Below, in pieces: positions 56,013 to 64,000 of a stretch of DNA of 64,000 nt. Each line of letters opens with the position of its first letter. The stretch's first letter is position 1. A model generated the notes under the pieces. It was not told the origin of the DNA. It saw only the letters and a program-made list of their open reading frames with translations, and made no database searches. Source of the DNA: Ciona intestinalis (Eukaryota > Chordata > Ascidiacea > Phlebobranchia > Cionidae); NCBI RefSeq assembly GCF_000224145.3, contig NC_020175.2:2579278-2643277 (forward strand), read 5' to 3'. The translations under genes were made by a program, and so were the position numbers.

Positions 56013-59000
56013 ATGGAGCACCACCGTGGAGTAAATAACACAAACTCCGCTTATCCTGGAAATTTAGGACTGGAAGCACAGTTGGAAAATGCAAAGGTTT
56101 CCAACCCACCCAAGACAGCACACTGTTTGCAAAATGGTGGATTTGGTTTGACTGTGTCCTCCAAAAATGAAAATAAAAAAGCGGAAGTTGATAATATTCT
56201 AAGAAGGGAGGCGGGCGAGCGTAATGTGACTCTATGCTCTCCTGTCAACACGTCTGATGGTTTGCGTATAACTAAACCAACCAACTGCGTTCACCAATCT
56301 AGTGATCAGGTTACGCACACCACTTCTGTGAAATCTGATTCACAGTCTGATAAAGTCACAAGCACTTCTGCGCCAAACCAGACCAGTGAGACCACTACAC
56401 AGAGTACAGGCTGCAATTGGCGACAGCGGCAAGGCCAGAACAAAACACCAAGGATACCGTCGCTTATTGTGAGCGACACTAGCACAGGTGATTCTTGCTT
56501 GGTAGACGAAACTCTAGATTTTAGTCCAACTTGGAGGCACTCATGCGAAGCATCAAGTTTTGACCCAAACCACTGCGCTTCAACTGCGTTCGGGCCGTCA
56601 GTATATCAAATTGAGGCAGGAGACAATATTAGCACTTTGCCGGAGCTTGTTTCAGCGGAGCATACACTTCTAAGTCCAAGAAGAAGCTGCGACAGTGCGT
56701 ACGGCTCCTCCATGGACACAGGATGTCACCAAGATGATGGGAGTACTGCTTCCTCGTTTGGCGAAACGGAGGGTTCCGTTGAAATTGAAGCAACTATGTC
56801 TTCCCCTGAGACCTCACCCCAGCATAATCCATTGACATTATCGGTGGTTGCCCTCCGGAAGCAAGCAGCCTCCCCCTTTTCATCCTCTTCATCGGCAACA
56901 TCCGACACCCCAGATCCATTGTTGCCATCCGATGATGGAGGATCAAGTTTAAAAGTGGGCGAAACTTTTGTCCGGAAGTTGTCATCTTCTTCCAATTGCT
57001 CATTGAGGTAATTAAACTAATTAGTATTTGAAATCTAAAGTTAGGATGATGTTTTTTGTTTTTTTTTGTGCCATTTCTGTCTTGCTTTGTTTGTGTATGG
57101 TGCAAGATATCTGTTGTAAACAATATACTTCCTGTTGCATTCGCAGTTATATTAGCAGCATAGAACTGTTTCTGTTTACATTATGGTTCAGAGTTATTAG
57201 TTGCAATACACATGGTCACACGGATACATCCATTAGTCATATTCACACAGTTTACAACTTAACTACTATTTAGTATTTAAACATACTATCCACCCTTTAC
57301 ATGTGTGTTTTAATTGATTAAGTATTTTTAGAAGTAGGATAGTGTTTTATATTTCCTTTTAAACTAACCATTATTCCAAGTATTGGCTTATTTGGCTAGA
57401 CACTCTTATGCCCGTTACTCAAACTATTAAAGTTGCAGTGCCCATACAACAGAAATTGCCCCCACTGCTTGATTAACAACAAAATAATGAGCTTGGGCCC
57501 CATTATAAAGATTTACTGCCTATTTAAAGTACTTACACACAGCCCAGTAAACTTTATTACCCTCTTAGGTCTTCTTTGTCCTTTGAATCAGAAGAGGATT
57601 TTGTCAGTGGTGATGAGGGTGCAGTGCAAGGTACAAGAAGAAGACATACCAAGATTAAAGCAGTAAGTGCTTACTTGATCATGTATTTCCTTAAGGTTTT
57701 TCACACTTGATTAGTCATGTTAATGGCTAAAATTTGTGTGTGCCGATAGTACAATACTCAAAGCTGTTTTATGTTTCATTGTTTGGTACTGGCTGCTAAT
57801 CACATTCACATATTTCTTTCAAGGTTTTCACACTTGATTAGTCATGTTAATGTTTAGCTGTTTGTCTAAAATTTGTGTGTCAATATACCAAAAATGGTTT
57901 TATATTTCATTGTTTGGTACTATCTGCTCAAATTATCTTGTTTTTAGATTTTGTTTTTTTAATACTGAAGATACTTTGTAAAGTTGTGAACTGTTTAACT
58001 AGACACTGTAAGCAAACTAAAGTAAAAATAAACACAGTGCCCATTACGATGCACAGCTAAATGCTATAACCTTTGTATTGGTTATAGGCCTATAGGTTAT
58101 CATTACAAAGGGAAGAAATGCAATTAATCCAAATTGCATCCACTTTTAAACCTTTGATCAGTCAGTGGCAGTTTCTTTGCGATTTGATCAATTGTTGTAA
58201 TATTTGCATGGTCTAACTGGGCTATTAGAACTGCCCTANNNNNNNNNNNNNNNNNNNNNNNNNNNNNNNNNNNNNNNNNNNNNNNNNNTTGATCAGTCAG
58301 TGGCAGTTTCTTTGCGATTTGATCAACTTGATAATATTTGCATGGTCTTACTGGGAAATAAAAACTGCCCTATAATTTATGGCTTTACAGTGCTGTCAAA
58401 TATTAACTGGAAAATTTCCTAAAGAGTAGTTAGTGGCAGCAATTTTATGTGTGGTTCCCAGTCTTTAAACGGAAAGTTGTTAAACATAGTATACATTGCC
58501 CAACCTTTAGAACTGCCGTCTGGAATGTTCAGCATTTTTAGGTCATACTTTTTCATGCACAAGCAAGCATGAATTGATGGAACCTCAAGGTAAATGCCAT
58601 AGCCTACCATTAGGTCATGATTATACTATGATTATATATTTTGTTTATTTTGTGTGCTATTTATTCTTTTAATGCGAAAATCGTGTTGAATATATATTAT
58701 ATGTGCTACTGCTGCAATAGAACACTTATGTAGTTATTGTGGTGCATGTTTTTTGCAGTTTAAACTGTACTGTATGTATGGTAATATTGGGGTCACAACA
58801 TGGCCTTAAAAAGTTTGTACAGCCAGTTCCATTGCATAGGCTAAAACTCATTGACTGCAGGCTCGTGTTTATGTACAGTACAACATAGGATATAAATTCT
58901 TCTAATGTATTTTATGCCTAATTGTTGTCGCATGTTGTAGTAATATGGAATGCTGTAAAAGTTTCCTACCTCTTTCAGTTTCCTAAAGCAGCAATAACTT

Positions 59001-62000
59001 TTATATCCATATATTGGAGTCACATTATTTCTCAAAATATCAATTCTAATTTTAGTTTTTACCAATGTCTTACATGCATCGTGCATAGGTACCTATATTT
59101 GGTTAAACCAGGGTGCTCATTAGGCCATATGCCTTATTAACTTTAATTGGTGCAGTGTTACTAATTAAGCTGTTAATATGTTTACCTATATGTATTATTC
59201 ACATGGGGTATCATAATTGTTTCCGAGACATATATGCCTACCCATTTTAGGCCCCTATGCTTTTAGGCCCCCTAGACTAGACTTGTAAAATGACTTAAGC
59301 AACTTTTCTGTATTAGCAGTTACAAAATTAATTGGGCAAACGAAACTAATGTAAAACAGTATTATAATAAACCCTGTTCATATGAGTTCACTTTGATAGC
59401 TCCTACTGTTTTATGACAATATAGACTTTATTATTAGTCATTAAAATTATGATATTGGGGCAAAATGTGAGGAGAATAGCAGTATAGTGTGTGCTCACGT
59501 CTGTTACTCAGTGCTTACTGCTTTCAGTTCATATTATGATTGTGCCCTCGGGCAATGTTGATTTACGAATGAACAAAACTCAGTCCTTCATGTGAACGAG
59601 CAATTCTGTTGCGTTGTTGGTCAGTTGTGGTGTAGGATTTACTGGGTGTTGCAACCCACATAGAGTAGGATGTTAAAGTGAGACCATTAGCATGTAAGGT
59701 GTACAGTTAGGAAAATCTTTTATGCAAATAGAAACAGATAAATAGACGTTATATTACAGATGTGCTAAATATTTAAAGGGAAAATTATGAATGTTTACTA
59801 TAAATTTGAACCAAGAGCTAGAACAGAATATATAAAGGTTATGTTTTGTGTAACCTTATGTGTGTAATGCAGTAATGCACCGTGTATTTGTATAATATCG
59901 TTGTGAGTGGTGTATGAAAACACCCAGTGTCTCTTTATACATAAGTGCTATTCTCTGTATAGGTTCTTGTATAGTAGTGCTCTTAATTGAGGTCTACCCT
60001 CAAGCCATGTAGGATAGTTACCTAAACAAAGCAGCAATTTATAACTTGCGTCATTCAACCTTTGAATCGTGGCCATTAATGGGACGGCAGTCGCTGAAGC
60101 CAACCTATCTGTTAAACAACAATTTGTCCATGGTGCCTCTGTCGTTTTTATGCCTCGCATTGGTACGTATTTCGTTCTGTGTATGCTTTATTACCCCTCA
60201 GATAGCTGTATATGTATTTTTCGTTGTTGCACATGCTTTTTAGTGTTAAATATGCGTTCGTGTATCAGATCTGCAAAATAACGTGTGCCAAATTTGTGCA
60301 CGTTTTTATATGCTCGAAATATTTTTTCACGTTTGCAAAATAATTGTATTCCCCGGCTGTCGCATGCCGCTTCCAAACCGCAGAGTGTAATTTACATCTG
60401 TGACACACATGCCAATAGCACTCGTTGGAGCTGTCCGGAGACTGACTACTTCCAATTGCGTCTACTCGAGCGGAGCCGATTCATAAGCACTTACGAATGG
60501 CTAAAATAAAAAGAAGTACAGCGCGTTTGTTTTTTTTCTCGAAATTCCGCCGTTGGACAATGGGAGACAGCCCCACGGGATACCGTCTTTCAGTTCCGTA
60601 TGCGCTACCCAACAGTAACACCGGTACAGGGCTGTAAGATTGATTACAACTCGTTTCGCTGGCGCTTGGGTAATAACATATTCTGCAGTCTTGTTCGCTT
60701 ATCTTTAGGGAGTTGTGAGCAGAATGTCAATACAGTAGTTCAGCTGTTAGAGCGTTTTAAAATTAGTCCTGACTGAATTGGAACAATCGTTTATAGAGTG
60801 GGAGTGCCTTCAAGACTGTAAGTGCAAGGAAAGTATTGCAGTTACATTTTAGTTTGCAGAGCTATCTAATAATAGCAACAGCGCAAGCATTGACGTTTAG
60901 TTTGTGTACTGACGCAAGTGGCTGGAGATTTGGTAGTCGTTAACCCGAAACTTAGAAGCACTGAGAGTGTTATGCCGTGCGTCTATTCTTAGCTTTCGCA
61001 GAAAACGCTTGTGGTATTTTGCCCTCTCTGCTTGTCACTGGGCATCCGTTGATTATTTTTCATGCTTCTACAGTTCCTAAACATCCGCAGCTAGTTTTAA
61101 AGTGACAGCCTGTTACTGTTCAAGCACTCAGCCGCCGCTGTGGACTTGCACAGCGGCTACAGGGCTTTAGAAAGCCGTTGGTGACCGCGGTCACATTTCA
61201 GTCACCCAACAGCTATGCTTCTACTTGGGCGTAGAATGAACGGAGACTCAAGCTTACAGGTAAAAGGCAGATAGAAGGCTGACTACGGTATTGATGTAAT
61301 GCGACTAACCAGTGTATTTATATAGGTAATTACGTAACGCCTAATAATCTTAGCTGTTAGGAATTTATAATCAAATTGTTGTTAAGGCACTTTATACGAC
61401 GCATTTTACAAATAACATTGTGTTGAATGTGGATACCCATTCTCTTATGCGCTAGTACGACAAATGTCACCCAGGCATTTCACAGTTTTACCAGCGCCGG
61501 CCAAGCGTGAAGACCACTGTCAATCACGAAAACGATTTAAGTTACGGTTTCACTTCACGTCACCTACTACGCTTGCTTCACATTTGCCCTATGTCTGCTG
61601 TTTAAGCCAAAGTTTTTCGCATTCCTTTATTAAAATAGTCACGTCTAACCACGTAAAAACTAGACCTTCCAATTTTCGGTTTCCCCACTTCGTTGGAATT
61701 TAGTCTGACCGAATTGCTTCTAAATATAAACTCATATTTGCTTACTCGTTTCTTGAAACTGTGAGAACGTATTAATGTGTATTATGGAGTAGTAGTTCGC
61801 CTTTTATTGTGTGTCTCGGTTGTAGATCGTTGTACTTGTGCATTTTGTTTTTATTACCAGGTATACATATCATAGTACAAATAGTAATATATATATAGTA
61901 AAGCGGGGGAAGATGGGACACCTTTTTATTCCAATTACCCGTCCTATTTCGTAGTAATCAAAGAACATTCAATAGACCGTTGTGAATTGTTTAAAACACG

Positions 62001-63658
62001 ATCAGGATACTTGGATATTACGTGCTTAAGGTGTCTCGTATTCCCCCAGCCTACTATATGTTATTTTCTTTTCTAAACTCACGGCCTGAGAAGTCTGCTT
62101 GTGTCACCGGATGTGCGTAGGAAGGAAATGTGTCCGTTTGTTGCGTAACTATAAGAGATGTGACGCAACAGAGTGGTTGGATGCTTTTGCATCATAGGCG
62201 TTTATACAACTCACAAATACACAACACTTGTCTAATGCACATCCTGTCACATCGAAGAATCAATCGGTAAGCTGTAAGTGACGCAAGCAATTACGCATCG
62301 CGTTGCTGCTGATCATTCATACACTCTATATAGAACATAGTAGAATCACGATGGAGAATTATGTCGTTTTTACAAGCTCGTATGAATATGCCAAGTTGGT
62401 TTATTTTTGAAACCATTTCCGCCTTCTGTTTGACTAACAGCACGTCTACGAATCATGTCTCTTATACTATTTTCCCACTTAAATCCAACCCAAATTACTT
62501 TGAACTGAAAAGTATGCGAATCTCAAAAAAAGTTCGTGCTCGTAAATTTTCATAAAATCCGACCACGTTTTAGGTTTGGAAGTATATTATATCGTTGTAC
62601 CCCAAAACAGCGGTGTGTTGATGAAATCTAACACAAACAGAGATGGTATTTTAGTCTGCCACTGCTGACGCGCAAATTAGATCGTGTTGATGACTGTAGA
62701 TAACTCCCCGACGCCGCGAAATTGCGAATAAAAATATCTTAAAAGTTGACTCCCGCCTATCCGGCCGCTTTTGTTGCTAGGCAGGTTCTGTTGGGGAACA
62801 GGCTTTTGGTTTCTTTACAGCTTTGTTGTTGTTTATGCGAGAGCGAGTCTAAACTATAATGTCTCGTTTTCAGCAAAACTCTTGGAGCAAGATACGGATG
62901 GTGATATGGTCACCGTTTATGCAGTCATTCAAAAAGAAATACCCCTGGGTACAACTGGCGGGTCATGCAGGTACGTGAGAATAAGTTTCTTTATGTTTAA
63001 ACTTGGAATGCTTGGAATATAATATACATTTTTTGTTATTTTTATAACTTAATTTTGCTTCTATGTAGTAGGGTGGGGAAAGATGGGACATCATTTCATT
63101 CTATTTTCTTGTCTCATTTGGTAGTAAACATAGAACATTCAAAGTATTGTACTGTATTCTTACGACTTTCATAGACCGTTGTTAATTGTTAAAAACGTGA
63201 TCAGGATATTTAAATAGTATGTGCAAAAGCAAAAGGTGCCCCATATTCCCCCATCATAAAATATATGTAGCACAGGCAGGGTCTATATTTAGAAGTCGAC
63301 CGAACGAAGAAAAGATTACCCCCGCTTCACACGTTTTTTCTCGCTTCCAAACGGAATACGTATAGCTTCGACCGCGATTAGCTTATTTACCCGCAGTCTT
63401 CCTGCATCAAACCGCCTCTCAAGTTCACCCCATATTCTCAGGAAATTTCCAACCGGGCGAGGAAGGCTGCATCCTCAAGCGCTACGTCGAGCGAGAAGCA
63501 AACTGCTTAAAAGGAATGGGCGCCGACCTAACTCTGCAAAACTTCGCACCCTCGTTCCATGGCATCGTGGAAAACAACGGGGAGAAATTCACTCAGATGG
63601 AAGATCTTTTACTCCCCTTTGACGCTCCTTCACTTATGGATTGTAAGATGGGTATCAG
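56013..63658 (+). CDS. ITPK: inositol-trisphosphate 3-kinase (3' partial)
   Basis: Phosphorylates Ins(1,4,5)P3 to Ins(1,3,4,5)P4, linking calcium release to IP4 signalling. Exons: 56013-57007, 57569-57662, 62874-62970, 63442-63658, continuing beyond the window. Joins keep phase. Exon 1 encodes ~332 disordered Ser/Thr-rich residues with a Ser run near the end; exon 2 is acidic then basic ([24 protein letters not shown]). Exon 3 ([32 protein letters not shown]) and exon 4 ([45 protein letters not shown]) start the catalytic domain, with the PxxxDxKxG inositol-kinase motif. The frame is still open upstream of Met1 to the acceptor at 55968, so upstream coding exons cannot be excluded. Similarity is nearest to vertebrate ITPKA/B/C as a group. 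Intron 2 is 5.2 kb, far longer than others here. Confidence 0.94.
57688..57935. repeat. imperfect ~125-bp tandem duplication
   Basis: Two adjacent copies sharing ttcacacttgattagtcatg, aaaatttgtgtgt and tttcattgtttggtact, in ITPK intron 2. Confidence 0.75.
58154..58373. repeat. same ~85 bp on both sides of an assembly gap
   Basis: 58154-58238 and 58289-58373 are near identical (ttgatcagtcagtggcag to aactgcccta), separated only by the run of N. Confidence 0.9.
58239..58288. other. assembly gap (50 N)
   Basis: Fifty undetermined bases, a round number typical of a placeholder; true length unknown. Confidence 0.99.
58374..60500. other. ITPK intron 2, no feature recognised
   Basis: AT-rich, unlike the rest of the window free of family A, B or C repeats for more than 3 kb. 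Confidence 0.5.
60500..61214 (+). promoter_or_regulatory. candidate internal promoter and leader of ITPK
   Basis: GC- and CpG-richer than the intron around it and leading straight into a possible first coding exon at 61215. No TATA box or initiator could be assigned. Inference from composition and position. Confidence 0.35.
61215..61259 (+). CDS. candidate alternative first coding exon of ITPK
   Basis: ATG followed by 14 codons ([15 protein letters not shown]) and a donor CAG|gtaaaa in phase 0, exactly the phase needed to join exon 3 at 62874 (QNSWSKIRM). It would give a short isoform with almost only the catalytic domain, lacking the ~360-residue N-terminal region. Vertebrate ITPK genes are known to have isoforms with different N-termini; use here is a guess. 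Confidence 0.4.
61891..62059 (-). mobile_element. MITE copy 30 (family A), internal deletion
   Basis: Reverse, both ends present; lacks the segment around the attataaaaccg part of the core. In ITPK intron 2. Confidence 0.83.
63062..63263 (-). mobile_element. MITE copy 31 (family A)
   Basis: Reverse, near full-length, in ITPK intron 3. Confidence 0.85.
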
Positions 63659-64000
63659 GTGGGTCCCTCCAACTCTAATATGAGTATAGCTAAAAAATGA
63701 ATTAGAACCCCCCCCCCCCTAAAGTTTTCCAGCCACGCGTCGTTTCACCGGCGTATCCCTGTATAAAGCGGTTTTTGCCTTAAGTGAGCGACCATTTGAC
63801 CTTTCTCCATGCGTACGTGATGTTTTCGTGCGCTTTGAGATCACTGAAGGTTTGTGGTCTCATCCACTTTCCTCGCATCCGATTTTAGCGGGAAGTGTAT
63901 CCGATTTAATATCAAGCTCCGTATTTGACCAGGGAGCAGGAGGCCAGAGGTTCTGATGCGTTCATTGTAGATTGTAGAGCATATGTAGTTTAACGTTGCG

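Overview
The window looks like nuclear DNA of a solitary tunicate, most likely a Ciona species. The evidence is chordate-type proteins split by many short AT-rich introns, a 3' splice site just upstream of nearly every start codon (as expected for spliced-leader trans-splicing), and a very dense ~200 bp MITE family. Ten genes can be read. Nearly all exon joins given were checked for splice sites and reading phase; the one unresolved join is in ABCD4.

Layout: (1) 192-5930, minus: ABCD4, a lysosomal/peroxisomal half ABC transporter, C-terminus off the left edge. (2) 6478-7889, minus: EXOSC5/RRP46, an exosome core subunit. (3) 9007-21232, minus: DDX54, a nucleolar DEAD-box helicase with 17 exons. 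Its introns hold three near-identical ~130 nt blocks that fold like H/ACA snoRNAs, a decayed copy of its own exon 8, and several repeats. (4) 21735-22844, plus: TAMM41, intronless, head to head with DDX54. (5) 25671-34246, plus: an SLC22-type organic ion transporter, 13 exons. (6) 35978-40967, plus: a CYP2-like cytochrome P450, 9 exons. (7) 42161-45842, minus: a protein kinase fused to a macrodomain, 6 exons, phase-consistent, 571 aa; this is the most unusual gene here. (8) 47132-48751, minus: an intronless MACROD2-like ADP-ribosyl hydrolase, next to and in the same direction as the fusion gene. (9) 50470-52662, minus: an intronless full-length dynamin-related DNM1L/DRP1. (10) 56013 to beyond the right edge, plus: inositol-trisphosphate 3-kinase, with a candidate internal first exon at 61215-61259.

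The genes do not form one pathway. Three are RNA-processing or mitochondrial housekeeping genes on the left (EXOSC5, DDX54, TAMM41), and two are xenobiotic or small-molecule handling genes in the centre (SLC22, P450). The kinase-macrodomain and MACROD2-like pair suggests local duplication of an ADP-ribose module and its capture by a kinase gene. About 30 MITE copies, nine copies of a tRNA-headed SINE and six copies of a third interspersed repeat fill most introns of the SLC22, P450 and kinase genes. A 50-base assembly gap at 58239 is flanked by the same ~85 bp on both sides.
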